Numbered from the stretch's first letter, positions 1 through 9,123 are shown. The stretch is DNA of 34,662 bases from Bacillota bacterium (GCA_023435435.1 JAEYRW010000037.1:1-34662), one strand, 5' to 3'. The notes: generated by a model from the sequence alone, not told the origin. Made by a program: numbers and translations.

Positions 1-22
1 GCCTGGGGCTGGGCCCCCAGGC
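1..22. repeat. Perfect GC-rich hairpin at the window edge
   Basis: GCCTGGGG and CCCCAGGC form an 8-bp perfect stem around a 6-nt loop. It lies downstream of recN. It could be the terminator of the long housekeeping operon, but any U-tract on the minus-strand transcript would fall outside the window. Confidence 0.5.
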
Positions 23-66
23 GGTCCGACGGATAAATAATTCTCTCCCGCACCCGGTATGGGATT

Positions 67-90
67 CCAAGGGGGCCAGTGACCCTTTGG
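67..90 (+). repeat. Hairpin between recN stop and window edge
   Basis: CCAAGGGG pairs with CCCTTTGG around an 8-nt loop, with one G-U pair on the plus-strand RNA; the same position is an A-C mismatch on the minus strand. No U-run follows on either strand, so a terminator role is uncertain. The rest of 1-112 shows no gene. Confidence 0.35.
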
Positions 91-112
91 CAGCGCCCCC
101 GGCGTCTCTCCC

Positions 113-1783
113 CTATGCCTCTCCCAGCAGGTGCCTTGCATGACTGATACTCGTTTCGGAATCCTCGCCGCCGATCAGGCGGGAGATTTCACGGACGCGG
201 CCTTCTGCGTCGAGCCGGCGGACCATGGAATCGGTGCGCTCGCCGGCGAATGTCTTTTCGACTACAAAATGTGCGTCCGCCAGCGCCGCGATCTGGGGAA
301 GGTGGGTAACGCACAGAACCTGGTGGGCTTGGGCAATGGCCTTCATTTTTTCGCCTACCACCTGCGCCATGCGACCGGAAACGCCCGTATCGATTTCGTC
401 GAACACCATGGCGTCTACCCCCTCCGCGTCCACGGAAATGGCCTTGAGCGCGAGCATGATGCGCGAAAGCTCGCCGCCGGACGCCACTGACGCGAGCGGC
501 TTGAGCGGCTCACCGGGGTTGGCGGAAATGAGGAATTCCACCTCGTCCGCACCGTTCGACGTGGGCTTGATCGGGGCGAGACGCACCTCAAACCGGGTCT
601 TTGCCATGCCCAAATCCGCGAGCTGGCGGCAGACGTCTCCGGCAAGTGTCTCCGCCACGGCCGTCCGCGATTGCGTGAGCGCGCGGCAGGCTTCGTGGAG
701 CCGCGCCGTGCGCGCGTCGAGGTTCTTCTTTAATTCCTCCGTGGTCTCGTCGCACTTTTTCAGCTCGTCCAGCCGCGCCGCGGCGCCTTCTCCGAAGTCG
801 ATCACCTCGTCGAGGGTGGCGCCGTATTTGCGCTCAAGGCGGCGAATCCGGTCAAGCCGGTCCGCGACCTTTTCCGCCATGCCGGGGTCGTAGTCGAGGT
901 TCTCAAGAAGCGCGCGCAGCTCGAACCCCGCGTCCTGGGCGGCATAAAACGCGTCCTTGATCCGGATCGCCAACGCGTCGATGCGTTCGTCCAGCCGCGC
1001 CACCGACTCAAGGGCGCGATGCGCCATGTCGAGCTGCTCCTGGGCACCGGACGTGCGGGAATCGCCGCCATAGGTCAGGCGGTAGGCCTCCTCAACGGAC
1101 GTGCGGATGCGCTCCGCGTTTTCATAAAACCGGGCACGCTTTTCGAGCTTCTCCTCCTCGCCGCGCTTGGGTTTGAGGGCAGCGATTTCGGAAAGTTGAA
1201 AGGTCAGCATGTCGATCATGCGGGCGCGCTCTGCGGCCTCTGAAGTCACGCGCCGATACTCGCCCGCCGCGCGGGTGCGTTCGGCGTGCAATTCCGTTAC
1301 CGCGCGCAGAAGCGCGCGGTGGGCCTCGCCGCCGAAGGAATCGAGAAAATCCACGTGGCGCGCGGGATTGATGAGCGCCTGATGCTCGTGCTGGCCGTGT
1401 ATGTCAACGAGGGTCGAGGTGAGCTGGCGCAGCGTCTGAAGCGGCACCACCGCGCCCGAAATACGGCAGATGTTGCGGCCCGAGCGGCTCAATTCCCGGG
1501 AGACCGCCACGACATTCTCATCCGCCTCCGCCCCAAGCTCCCGCACGATCACCTGGGCGCGCGGGTTGCGTGAGACATCGAAAAGAGCCTGTACGCTTCC
1601 CCGTTCACACCCGGTGCGGATGAGGTCGCGCTCCGCGCGGCCCCCCAGGGCCATGTTCAGGCTGTCGACGACGATAGACTTGCCGGCGCCCGTTTCGCCG
1701 GTCAACACATTAAAACCCTGATCGAACTCGAGCACGAGTGATTCGATCAAAGCGATATTGCGGATGGATAATTCCAAAAGCAT
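113..1783 (-). CDS. recN: DNA repair protein RecN
   Basis: RecN is an SMC-like cytosolic ATPase that acts early in double-strand break repair and recombination. The 556-residue protein has the usual full length. It shows a Walker A motif GETGAGKS (residues 29-36), a central coiled-coil region rich in Arg, Glu and Ala, the ABC signature SGGELSRIMLALK, a Walker B motif AMVFDEIDTGVSG and the switch histidine in THLPQIAALAD. The ATG overlaps the argR stop by one base (TAATG) and no good Shine-Dalgarno precedes it, so translation probably depends on coupling to argR. It is the last gene of the operon visible here; the argR-recN order is standard in Firmicutes. Confidence 0.97.
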   Translation of the reverse strand: MLLELSIRNIALIESLVLEFDQGFNVLTGETGAGKSIVVDSLNMALGGRAERDLIRTGCERGSVQALFDVSRNPRAQVIVRELGAEADENVVAVSRELSRSGRNICRISGAVVPLQTLRQLTSTLVDIHGQHEHQALINPARHVDFLDSFGGEAHRALLRAVTELHAERTRAAGEYRRVTSEAAERARMIDMLTFQLSEIAALKPKRGEEEKLEKRARFYENAERIRTSVEEAYRLTYGGDSRTSGAQEQLDMAHRALESVARLDERIDALAIRIKDAFYAAQDAGFELRALLENLDYDPGMAEKVADRLDRIRRLERKYGATLDEVIDFGEGAAARLDELKKCDETTEELKKNLDARTARLHEACRALTQSRTAVAETLAGDVCRQLADLGMAKTRFEVRLAPIKPTSNGADEVEFLISANPGEPLKPLASVASGGELSRIMLALKAISVDAEGVDAMVFDEIDTGVSGRMAQVVGEKMKAIAQAHQVLCVTHLPQIAALADAHFVVEKTFAGERTDSMVRRLDAEGRVREISRLIGGEDSETSISHARHLLGEA

Positions 1784-2235
1784 TATTTTTTAATGAGCGT
1801 GTCGAAGCGCTGCAGCAGGCTGTCGACAGAGCTTTCCGAGCGCGCGATGAGCAGAATCGTATTGTCCCCCGAAATGGTGCCGAGGATTTCCGGCCATTTC
1901 ATGGAGTCGATTGCCTCTGCCGCGGCCGGCGCGGAAGCGGAAATGGTCTTGATGACGATGAGGTTTCCGGTTGTCTCGACGGACATGACGGACTCGGAAA
2001 GAATGCGAATGAACCGGTCGCTCATGCCCTTCTCGGCGCGCTCGACCGTTGCGTATTTATATTTTCCGCCCTCGGCGAGCACCTTCAGGAGCCGCAGCTC
2101 CTTGATGTCCCGCGAAACGGTTGCCTGTGTAACCTTGACATTGCGTCGTTTCAGCTCCTCCGCGAGCTCCTCCTGCGTTTCGATGTCCTTTGCTTCAATG
2201 ATCTCGAGAATCAGATTATGTCGTACGCTCTTCAT
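1783..2235 (-). CDS. argR: Arginine repressor ArgR/AhrC
   Basis: This is an arginine-responsive transcription factor that represses arginine synthesis genes and can activate catabolism. An N-terminal winged helix (QEELAEELKRR, QATVSRDIKEL) is followed by the C-terminal hexamerisation and arginine-binding domain. That domain carries the GTISGDNTILLI segment, which includes the ligand-contacting aspartate of the family. The start at 2235 gives 150 residues and sits about 7 nt after TGGGAGG. A longer frame from 2250 would use that ribosome site as its own codons and is rejected. It lies 44 nt after nadK and overlaps recN by one base. Confidence 0.95.
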   Translation of the reverse strand: MKSVRHNLILEIIEAKDIETQEELAEELKRRNVKVTQATVSRDIKELRLLKVLAEGGKYKYATVERAEKGMSDRFIRILSESVMSVETTGNLIVIKTISASAPAAAEAIDSMKWPEILGTISGDNTILLIARSESSVDSLLQRFDTLIKK

Positions 2236-2279
2236 CAGAAGGCCTCCCATATATTAAGCCGCATGGGCGTTGTTTCCGT

Positions 2280-3125
2280 TCAATGCGTCCACTCGGACAG
2301 CTTGTTGCGCAGAAGCTCGAAGTAGTTGCGGTCGCGCATGCGGATGAAGCGGGCGACGCGTTTCGATCTTCTGATGGTGATGCCAGGCGTTTTGGCGGAA
2401 AGGTCAAACCGGTAACGGCCGTCAAAGACCGCGCAAGCCTCGTCGGGCTTGTCGATGACGCGCACAGTGACGGCTACGTCCGAAGGCGCAACCACGGGCC
2501 GCGCGTTCATGGTGTGAGAGCAGATGGGGGTGAGCACAAAGCAATCCATGCCCGGCGTCACAATGGGACCGCCCGCGGAAAGTGAATAAGCCGTCGAGCC
2601 GGTCGCGGTGGCGACAATGAGACCGTCGCCCGAGATCCGGTCGACGAACCGTCCGTCTACCTCCGTCTCGATGGAGAGAATGCCGGTGGTCACGCCCTTG
2701 CGGGAGAAAACGACGTCGTTGAGCGAAAACGCACCGCGCGGGCCGTTCTCCATCTCCATGAGCATGCGCTCGTCGAAATGGAAATCTCCCGCAAACAGGC
2801 GCTCCACATCGTCCTCCAGATCGGATGGCTCAACCTCGGTCAGAAAACCCATTCTGCCGAGGTTGATGCCGAGCATGGGAATCTGGTACGGCACAGCATA
2901 GTCGAGGGCCGTGAGAAGGGTTCCGTCGCCACCCAGCACAAAGAGAACATCGCACCCGGGATCCCCATCCTCGGGCAGCGATTCACAGTGTAAAATTCGC
3001 GCCAGCTTTGCGTCCGCGCAGACGCGGCAGCCGTGGCGCTCGAGAAGCGACATCAGTTTGATCGCGACCGGGAGTCCGTCGCCTTTTGTGGGATTCCATC
3101 GAACGCCCGCCCGAAGGATGTTCAA
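2280..3125 (-). CDS. nadK: NAD kinase
   Basis: NAD kinase phosphorylates NAD+ to NADP+ in the cytosol. The family signature GGDGT is at residues 65-69. NLGRMGFL follows, then LNDVVF (136-140 region, the family usually has LNE) and the glycine-rich motif ATATGSTAYSLSAGGPI. The start is taken as TTG at 3125, preceded by GAGAGGTG at good distance; this gives 281 residues, the usual size. The frame is open further upstream to 3230, but that part overlaps tlyA and has no ribosome site; an in-frame GTG at 3134 would overlap the Shine-Dalgarno. The P-to-A change in VATATGS is a small departure from the common VATPTGS. Confidence 0.95.
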   Translation of the reverse strand: MNILRAGVRWNPTKGDGLPVAIKLMSLLERHGCRVCADAKLARILHCESLPEDGDPGCDVLFVLGGDGTLLTALDYAVPYQIPMLGINLGRMGFLTEVEPSDLEDDVERLFAGDFHFDERMLMEMENGPRGAFSLNDVVFSRKGVTTGILSIETEVDGRFVDRISGDGLIVATATGSTAYSLSAGGPIVTPGMDCFVLTPICSHTMNARPVVAPSDVAVTVRVIDKPDEACAVFDGRYRFDLSAKTPGITIRRSKRVARFIRMRDRNYFELLRNKLSEWTH

Positions 3126-3146
3126 ACGAATCACCTCTCTTTTATA

Positions 3147-3174
3147 TTTATACCATATTGTGCGGAACTTACAA
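3147..3174 (-). promoter_or_regulatory. Weak candidate internal promoter before nadK
   Basis: On the minus strand TTGTAA and TATAAA are separated by 16 nt and lie between the tlyA stop and the nadK start. The match is partial, and the short tlyA-nadK gap also fits simple read-through in the operon. Confidence 0.25.
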
Positions 3175-4002
3175 GCCCAAATTCGCTGATTTAAAGAATT
3201 TGTCATAAGCGGCGCGAATTGTGGCATCAATTGTTTTTTCGTCCACTTTGTTGGACAGATTGGCGCCGGAGCCTAACAGAAGCAGGAATTCGACGTTGCC
3301 TTCCGGTCCTGTGATGGGCGAGAAGTCGAGACCCAAGGCGGTCCAGCCCGTCGTCGGGACCCAGGAAACGATGTCCGAAACCACCATTTTATGCACGGCT
3401 GGATCGCGCACCACACCGCGCGCCCCCACCTGCTCCTTCACCGCCTCAAACTGCGGCTTGATGAGCGCGGCGAAGCGTGCGCCATCCCCCATGAGGGAGA
3501 GCACGGCGGGCAGGGCCACTTTGAGCGAGATGAACGACACGTCCGTCGCGCCGAAGGCGGGCGCTTCCGGAAGCTCCTGCCGCGTGAGGAAGCGTGCGTT
3601 TACGCGTTCCAGACAGACGACGCGGGGATCGGCGCGCAGCCTGTAATCGAGAAGGTTATAGCCAACGTCCACAGCATAGACCTTTTCCGCGCCCGCGCGC
3701 AGCATCACGTCGGTAAAACCGCCCGTGGACGCGCCGATGTCGACGCAGACCTTGCCCCGCAGATCGAGACAGAAAGCGTCCAACGCGCGTTTGAGCTTGT
3801 GCGCCCCGCGGCTGACATAGGCGTCGAGTTCCCCCTTCACCCGCAGGCGCGCGTCTGGCTTCAAGAGCGCCGCGGCGCTGGCGATGCGCCTGTCGTCTGA
3901 AAGCGCGCGCCCCTCAAGAATGAGCGCGCGCGCGAGTTCGATGGACTCGAGATTCAGTTTTTCACAGAGCAGCTCGTCTGCCCGCCGCCTTTTCGGCGCC
4001 AT
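3169..4002 (-). CDS. tlyA: TlyA family 2'-O-ribose rRNA methyltransferase
   Basis: This 277-residue cytosolic protein has an N-terminal S4 RNA-binding domain (about 1-65), then a FtsJ/RrmJ-like SAM methyltransferase domain. The SAM motif VCVDIGASTGGFTDVML is at about residues 85-101, and the catalytic-type positions lie in SRGAHKL, DVSFISL and LIKPQFE. Members methylate rRNA ribose 2'-OH; some are annotated as hemolysins, which reflects an old phenotype rather than a toxin. The ATG follows AAGGGAGAGACGG. It lies between dxs and nadK, its normal location in Clostridia, 67 nt after dxs. Which rRNA nucleotide is modified cannot be told from the sequence. Confidence 0.93.
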   Translation of the reverse strand: MAPKRRRADELLCEKLNLESIELARALILEGRALSDDRRIASAAALLKPDARLRVKGELDAYVSRGAHKLKRALDAFCLDLRGKVCVDIGASTGGFTDVMLRAGAEKVYAVDVGYNLLDYRLRADPRVVCLERVNARFLTRQELPEAPAFGATDVSFISLKVALPAVLSLMGDGARFAALIKPQFEAVKEQVGARGVVRDPAVHKMVVSDIVSWVPTTGWTALGLDFSPITGPEGNVEFLLLLGSGANLSNKVDEKTIDATIRAAYDKFFKSANLGL

Positions 4003-4069
4003 CCGTCTCTCCCTTCGCGTTCCAGTCCAACGCGCCGCGGCGCGGGGCTTCTATACTTTCATTCCACCG

Positions 4070-5935
4070 TCACGCCTCGCTCTTTCCGAGCCTTTTGCGT
4101 ACGGCATTGGCGATGCCCTCGGCATCGAGACCGCATGCGTGAAGCTGTTCCGAGACCTTGGCGTGCGGAATATAGCTGTCCGGAATGCCCAGCAGCAGCA
4201 CGTCGGTCTTGACGTTCTCCCGCGCGAGCAGCCCCAGTACGGCCTCGCCGAAGCCGCCCATGCGCGTGTTCTCCTCGACGGTGACCAGAAGCTTCGTCGC
4301 GCGCGCGGCCCGGAGGATCATATCCTCGTCCAGGGGCTTGACAAACATGGCGTCGATGACGCCCGCCGAAACTCCATGCGACTCGAGCACAACTGCCGCG
4401 GCCAGGGCCATGCCCACCATGCGCCCCACGGCGATGATTTCTACGTCGCCTTCGAGCAGGCGCTCCGCCCTGCCGGGCACAATTTCAGCGTCGCACGCCA
4501 TGGCCTTGCCCAGATCCGCCGCATCCTTGGGATAACGGATCGCCAGCGGCCCGCCAAAGCCGCCGCTCCAGTTTACCATTCGCGCAAGCGCGTGCACGTC
4601 CCGGGGCGCCGCGACGGTCATGTTGGGCAGCGAGCGCAAAAAGCTCAGGTCAAATGCGCCGTTGTGCGTCGCGCCGTCGGAACCGACGAGCCCCGCGCGG
4701 TCCACCAGAAGCGTCACCGGCAGGGCGTTGAGGCACACGTCGTTTGAAATCTGGTCGTAAGCGCGCTGGAGAAACGTGGAGTAGACGGCCACGTAGGGCT
4801 TCATGCCCGAGGCCGCGAGCCCCGCCGCCATGGTCACCGCGTGCTCCTCCGCAATGCCCACATCGAAGCAGCGCTTGGGGTGGCGCGCGCAGAAGGCGGA
4901 AAGCCCGGTGCCGGTGGGCATGGCCGCCGTGACCGCGCAGATGTCGGGGCGCGATTCGGCCATGTCCGCGAGGATGCGGGCCGCGAGGGTGCCGCAGCTC
5001 GGGTCCTCCCCGAACTTGAATTTGCCGGTCGCCACGTCGAACGGGGAGGCGCCGTGGTATTTGTCCGGCGATTCCTCAGCAGGCGCATAGCCCTTCCCCT
5101 TTTGGGTAACCACGTGAATGACCACCGGACTTTCGATGGCCTTTGCGCCGCGGAGGACGCGCACAAGCTGGCGGATGTTGTGGCCGTCCACAAGCCCGAT
5201 GTACTTGAACCCCATGGATTCGAATATGTTTTCGCCCAGGACGAACGCCTTCATCATGTCGCGCATCCGCTCCATCATGTGCGTGAGCGGACGGCCGATG
5301 AGGGGAATCTTGCCCAGCACGCTGCGGGCGCCTGACTTGAGGTGCCGGTAAAAGAACGACTGGCGAATTTTTGTCAGGTGCATGGACACCGCGCCGACGT
5401 TGCGCGAGATGGACATTTCGTTGTGGTTGAGAATCACGATGAGGCGCGTGGGCGTCTGTCCCGCGTCGTTGAGCGCCTCGTAGCTCATGCCGCCCGTGAG
5501 GGAGCCGTCGCCGATGACGGCCACCACGGCGTTTTTTTCGCCCCGCAAATCCCGCGCCCGGCAGAGCCCGAGGGCCGCGGAAATGGACGTGGAGGCATGT
5601 CCCGCCGTGAACGAGTCGTTGGGGTCCTCCCGGGGCGTCGGAAAGCCCGAAATGCCGTCCTTCGCGCGCAGCGTGTGAAACCGCGCCCGGCGGCCCGTCA
5701 AAAGCTTGTGCGCGTACGCCTGGTGCCCCACGTCAAAAATGAGCTTGTCCTCGGGATAGTCGAGCACATAATCGAGGGCGAGGGTCAATTCCACCACGCC
5801 CAGATTGCTCGACAGGTGCCCGCCGCGCTCGGAAACGGTTTGAATGATTTCCGCGCGGAGTTCCCCGGCCAGCTCGTTCAGCTGTTTCAGGTTCAGTTTT
5901 TTCAGGTCCTGGGGACCCATGATTTCGTTCTGCAT
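4070..5935 (-). CDS. dxs: 1-deoxy-D-xylulose-5-phosphate synthase
   Basis: DXS condenses pyruvate and glyceraldehyde-3-phosphate to DXP, the first step of the MEP isoprenoid pathway, using thiamine diphosphate and Mg2+. The protein is 621 residues, full length. The cofactor motif starts with GDG at 142-144 and ends at N170, and the active-site region GHAST is at 112-116. GIAEEHAVTMAAG is the pyrimidine-domain motif and supplies the catalytic glutamate. At residue 171 the usual NDNEMSI reads NHNEMSI. The start at 5935 has only a moderate ribosome site (GGGACGGA). ispA ends 13 nt upstream, so two isoprenoid enzymes are adjacent. Confidence 0.96.
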   Translation of the reverse strand: MQNEIMGPQDLKKLNLKQLNELAGELRAEIIQTVSERGGHLSSNLGVVELTLALDYVLDYPEDKLIFDVGHQAYAHKLLTGRRARFHTLRAKDGISGFPTPREDPNDSFTAGHASTSISAALGLCRARDLRGEKNAVVAVIGDGSLTGGMSYEALNDAGQTPTRLIVILNHNEMSISRNVGAVSMHLTKIRQSFFYRHLKSGARSVLGKIPLIGRPLTHMMERMRDMMKAFVLGENIFESMGFKYIGLVDGHNIRQLVRVLRGAKAIESPVVIHVVTQKGKGYAPAEESPDKYHGASPFDVATGKFKFGEDPSCGTLAARILADMAESRPDICAVTAAMPTGTGLSAFCARHPKRCFDVGIAEEHAVTMAAGLAASGMKPYVAVYSTFLQRAYDQISNDVCLNALPVTLLVDRAGLVGSDGATHNGAFDLSFLRSLPNMTVAAPRDVHALARMVNWSGGFGGPLAIRYPKDAADLGKAMACDAEIVPGRAERLLEGDVEIIAVGRMVGMALAAAVVLESHGVSAGVIDAMFVKPLDEDMILRAARATKLLVTVEENTRMGGFGEAVLGLLARENVKTDVLLLGIPDSYIPHAKVSEQLHACGLDAEGIANAVRKRLGKSEA

Positions 5936-5948
5936 TCGTTCCGTCCCG

Positions 5949-6860
5949 TCACATCGTTCGGTCGACCATCTCTCGGGTCAGCTCCGCAAAGAACGCGGCC
6001 CCGTCCCCGAAGCAATCGAGGGCTAAAATGGCTTCGTCCCGCAGTCGATCGACCAGCGCGCGCGTCCCCTCCACGCCGTAGAGCTTTACGCAGGTGAGCT
6101 TGTCCGCCGCCTCGTCCTTGCCCACGGACTTGCCCAATTCCTTCGCGTCCCCCAGCACATCCAGAAGATCATCCGTCGCCTGAAACAGCGCGCCGAAGGC
6201 GGCGCCGAACCGGGTCAGCGCGCCGAGCGCCGTGGCATCCGCATCTGAGATGAGCGCCGCGGCGCGCAGAGGATGAATAAACATCCGCGCGGTCTTATTT
6301 TTGTGGATATAGAGGAGCGCGTCCTCCCCCGCCCCACCGGATTTTTCAAAGAACAGGTCCATGGATTGTCCACCCACCATGCCCCGCGCGCCCGCGCCGT
6401 CCGCGATCTCCCGGGCGGCGGCAATGAGCGCCCTGTGGTTTCCGGCGGCGCGCTGGGCGGCCGCCAGCATGACCTCGAAGGCCATGTTGAGAAGTCCGTC
6501 CCCCGCGAGAATCGCCTGACCCACGCCATAGACCACGTGGTTTGTCGGACGTCCCCGCCGGAGCGCGTCGTCGTCCATGCCGGGCAAATCGTCGTGGATG
6601 AGCGAGTAGGTGTGGATCATTTCCGCCGCGCAGCCGTAATCAAGGGCGATTTCCCCGTCCCCGCCCAGCATTTCCGCAGCCGCCAGGAGCATCGCGGGTC
6701 TGAGGCGCTTTCCGCCGGCCATGAGGCTGTAACGCATGGCGTTGCTGACCAGCCAGGGCCTCCCGCCGTCGGCAAAGACGCCCTCCTTTTCTTCCGGCAG
6801 AAGCGCCTCGAGCCGGGCGTTGACCCGCGCCGCCAGCTCGTTCAGCCTATTCCTCGGCAT
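5949..6860 (-). CDS. ispA: Polyprenyl (farnesyl) diphosphate synthase
   Basis: This enzyme elongates dimethylallyl/geranyl diphosphate with isopentenyl diphosphate and is all-alpha and Mg2+-dependent. The first aspartate-rich motif DDLPGMDDD starts at residue 90, followed by LRRGRPTNH. The second, DDLLD, is at 230-234, with GKSVGKDEAADK after it. The lysine and arginines of GGKRLRP (about 49-55) bind the substrate. The length of 303 matches the IspA class. The start overlaps the xseB end by 14 nt and has GAGGTGGAG upstream. Chain length (C15 or C20) is not certain from motifs alone, but the position between xseB and dxs is typical of ispA. Confidence 0.94.
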   Translation of the reverse strand: MPRNRLNELAARVNARLEALLPEEKEGVFADGGRPWLVSNAMRYSLMAGGKRLRPAMLLAAAEMLGGDGEIALDYGCAAEMIHTYSLIHDDLPGMDDDALRRGRPTNHVVYGVGQAILAGDGLLNMAFEVMLAAAQRAAGNHRALIAAAREIADGAGARGMVGGQSMDLFFEKSGGAGEDALLYIHKNKTARMFIHPLRAAALISDADATALGALTRFGAAFGALFQATDDLLDVLGDAKELGKSVGKDEAADKLTCVKLYGVEGTRALVDRLRDEAILALDCFGDGAAFFAELTREMVDRTM

Positions 6861-7062
6861 CGAGCTCCACCTCGCCGTGGGCCGTGAGCGCGCGGATGCG
6901 CGCGTCGCCGCTTTCCAGGATCTCTTTCAGGCGCTCGGAAAGCTTCACGCCCCGTTCAAACGCCGCGAACGACTCCTCCAGAGGCATGTCGCCTTTTTCG
7001 AGGGCCTTTACGATGGTTTCGAGCTCCGTCATGCCCTGCTCATATGTGAATTTATTCTCCAT
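6847..7062 (-). CDS. xseB: Exodeoxyribonuclease VII small subunit
   Basis: This 71-residue helical protein starts MENKFTYEQGMTELETIV and contains LEKGDMPLEESFAAFERG, the hallmark of XseB. Several copies assemble on XseA to form exonuclease VII, which degrades single-stranded DNA in both directions to oligonucleotides. It overlaps xseA by 11 nt upstream and ispA by 14 nt downstream, so all three are probably translationally coupled. The acidic C-terminus (LDAEE) is not conserved in the family. Confidence 0.95.
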   Translation of the reverse strand: MENKFTYEQGMTELETIVKALEKGDMPLEESFAAFERGVKLSERLKEILESGDARIRALTAHGEVELDAEE

Positions 7063-8266
7063 TTTCCCTCTCTTCCGCGATGCGCGCGGCCTTCGTGCCG
7101 TCCGCCATCACGATGGCAACCTCGTCGCCGACTGTGAGCGCGCTTGCGCGCGTCACGTATTCTTCCCCCCTGCGGATCGCCGCATAGCCGCGCGCGAGCA
7201 CATTTTCGGGACCTACGGCGGTCAGCGTGCGCGAAAGCTCCGCAAGCTTCGCCTCCCGGAGACGCATCGTGCCCGCCATCGCGCTCGTCAGTCGTCCAGT
7301 CTGGGCGTCGAGCTTTTCACGTCTGGGCACAATCAGCGCCTCGGCGGGATTGGTCAGCACACGGGAGGACGCGAGCCGCTCGAACCGCGACCGGCGCAGA
7401 GCCTGTCCCGCCGCCAGCGCGCGCACGAGCCGGGCCGTCATCGCCCGCCGCGCCTCCGAAAGCTCCCCACGGACGGGCACCGCCAGCTCCGCCGCCATGG
7501 AAGGCGTCGCCGCGCGCACATCCGCCACAAAGTCCGCGATGGTGAAGTCCGTCTCGTGACCCACGCAGGAGATCACGGGAACCCTCGACGCCGCGATGGC
7601 CCGCGCCACCTTTTCCTCGTTGAAGGGCCACAGGTCCTCCATGGAGCCGCCGCCGCGCCCCACCAGAAGCACCTCCGCCCCGCCGTGCTCATTGAGCCGC
7701 CGGATGGCCTCGACGATCTCGTCCGCCGCCGCTTCTCCCTGCACGGCGCAGGGGGCGACGACGATCCCGACGCCGGGATTGCGCCTGCGGGAAACCCGGA
7801 TCATGTCGCGGATGGCAGCGCCGGTTTTCGAGGTGGCGATGCCGATGATCCGCGGGTTGAAGGGAATTTCACGCTTGCGCGCGGGATCAAAAAGGCCCTC
7901 CGCGGCGAGCTTCCGCTTGAGCGCCTCAAACTTCATGAACAGGTCGCCCGCGCCCTCCCGCTTCATGGACTCGACGTAGAGCTGGAAGCTTCCGTCGCGC
8001 ACGAACAGGGACGCGCTTGCGCGCAATGTGACGCGCATGCCGTCCTCGGGCCTGAAGTCAAGGGTGTACGCCTGCTGCCGGAACATCACGCATGAGACCC
8101 GCGCGGTCGCGTCCTTGAGCGAAAAGTAGCGGTGACCGCTGACGTGCTGCTTGTAGCCGTATATTTCACCCGTCACGTCCACGCTTCTGAGAAGCGCGTC
8201 GCCCGCGAGCTTCAGGCGCACATACTCGTTGAGTTCCGAAACGGAGATGGGATTGCGGCCTTCCAT
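7052..8266 (-). CDS. xseA: Exodeoxyribonuclease VII large subunit
   Basis: XseA is the catalytic subunit of exonuclease VII. From the start at 8266 it has 404 residues. An N-terminal OB-fold (about 1-100, with VSELNEYVRLKLAGD and GHRYFSLKD) is followed by the nuclease core. That core has FNPRIIGIATSKTGAAIRD, the GRGGGSMEDLWPFN motif and VGHETDFTIADFVAD, and a coiled-coil tail region with GYAAIRR follows. The ATG shares one base with the folD stop (TGATG). The frame stays open for 95 codons more into folD, but that part is Arg/Gly-rich and is only a shadow of folD. The distal part overlaps xseB. Confidence 0.95.
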   Translation of the reverse strand: MEGRNPISVSELNEYVRLKLAGDALLRSVDVTGEIYGYKQHVSGHRYFSLKDATARVSCVMFRQQAYTLDFRPEDGMRVTLRASASLFVRDGSFQLYVESMKREGAGDLFMKFEALKRKLAAEGLFDPARKREIPFNPRIIGIATSKTGAAIRDMIRVSRRRNPGVGIVVAPCAVQGEAAADEIVEAIRRLNEHGGAEVLLVGRGGGSMEDLWPFNEEKVARAIAASRVPVISCVGHETDFTIADFVADVRAATPSMAAELAVPVRGELSEARRAMTARLVRALAAGQALRRSRFERLASSRVLTNPAEALIVPRREKLDAQTGRLTSAMAGTMRLREAKLAELSRTLTAVGPENVLARGYAAIRRGEEYVTRASALTVGDEVAIVMADGTKAARIAEERENGE

Positions 8267-9108
8267 CAGGCCTTTTCCGCGGCCGCGATGGCGTTCTGCA
8301 TGAGCATCGCCACCGTCATAGGCCCGACGCCGCCCGGTACGGGGGTGATGTACCCGGCGATTTTCTCGCATGCCTCGAAATCCACGTCTCCAACCACCTT
8401 GCCGTCCTCGAGCCGGTTCATTCCGACGTCGACCACAGCCGCGCCGGGCTTGAGCATGTCGGCGGTTATGAGATCGCGGCGGCCCGCCGCGCAAACCACG
8501 ATGTCCGCGCGCCGCACATGCGCCGCGAGGTCCTTTGTGCGCGAGTGGCACATGGTAACGGTGGCGTTTTCACGCTGGAGAAGGAGCGCGACGGGCTTGC
8601 CGACGATGTTCGAACGGCCCACCACCACCGCCTCCGCCCCGGAGAGCGGCACCTTGGCGCGCTTCAAAAGTTCCATGCAGCCCGCTGGCGTGCAAGGCAG
8701 CGCGCAGGGACGGCCCGAAAGAAGCTTGCCCGCGTTGACCACGTGGAAGCCGTCGCCGTCCTTTTCGGGACTGATCCGGTCCAGCGCCTTCAATTCGTCG
8801 ATGTGATCCGGAAGCGGAAGCTGGACGAGAATGGCGTGCACGGCGGGATCGGCGTTGAGCTCGTCGATCTTGGCGAGCAGCTCCGCCTCGCTCACATCCG
8901 CCTCGTACTTCACATAGAGGGACTTGATGCCGATCTTCTTGCAGGCGCGGCGCTTGTTGCGCACGTAGATGGCGCTCGCCGGATCGTCGCCCGCGATCAC
9001 CACCGCCAGGCAGGGCTCGACCCCCTTGGCCTTGAGCGCTTCCGCGCGCACCCGCGCGTCCTCGTTGAGCGCCCCCGCGATCGCTTTTCCATCCATGATG
9101 TAAGCCAT
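8266..9108 (-). CDS. folD: Methylenetetrahydrofolate dehydrogenase/cyclohydrolase
   Basis: FolD is a bifunctional enzyme interconverting 5,10-methylene-THF and 10-formyl-THF, supplying one-carbon units. At 280 residues it is full length. The catalytic Tyr48 and Lys52 lie in YVRNKRRACKK. VQLPLPDHID and GRSNIVGKPVALLL (dinucleotide site) follow, and PVPGGVGPMTVAML is the C-terminal signature. The usual DVDGFH motif reads DGDGFH at 117-122, a mild change in the substrate region. The start has GGAGGGGCAAA before ATG. nusB ends 15 nt upstream and xseA starts on its stop codon. Confidence 0.96.
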   Translation of the reverse strand: MAYIMDGKAIAGALNEDARVRAEALKAKGVEPCLAVVIAGDDPASAIYVRNKRRACKKIGIKSLYVKYEADVSEAELLAKIDELNADPAVHAILVQLPLPDHIDELKALDRISPEKDGDGFHVVNAGKLLSGRPCALPCTPAGCMELLKRAKVPLSGAEAVVVGRSNIVGKPVALLLQRENATVTMCHSRTKDLAAHVRRADIVVCAAGRRDLITADMLKPGAAVVDVGMNRLEDGKVVGDVDFEACEKIAGYITPVPGGVGPMTVAMLMQNAIAAAEKA

Positions 9109-9123
9109 TTTGCCCCTCCGTGT

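Noticed and set aside
8267..8551. 95-codon upstream extension of xseA
   Set aside because: It overlaps folD in another frame, is Arg/Gly-rich, and the XseA family begins at the ATG coupled to the folD stop.
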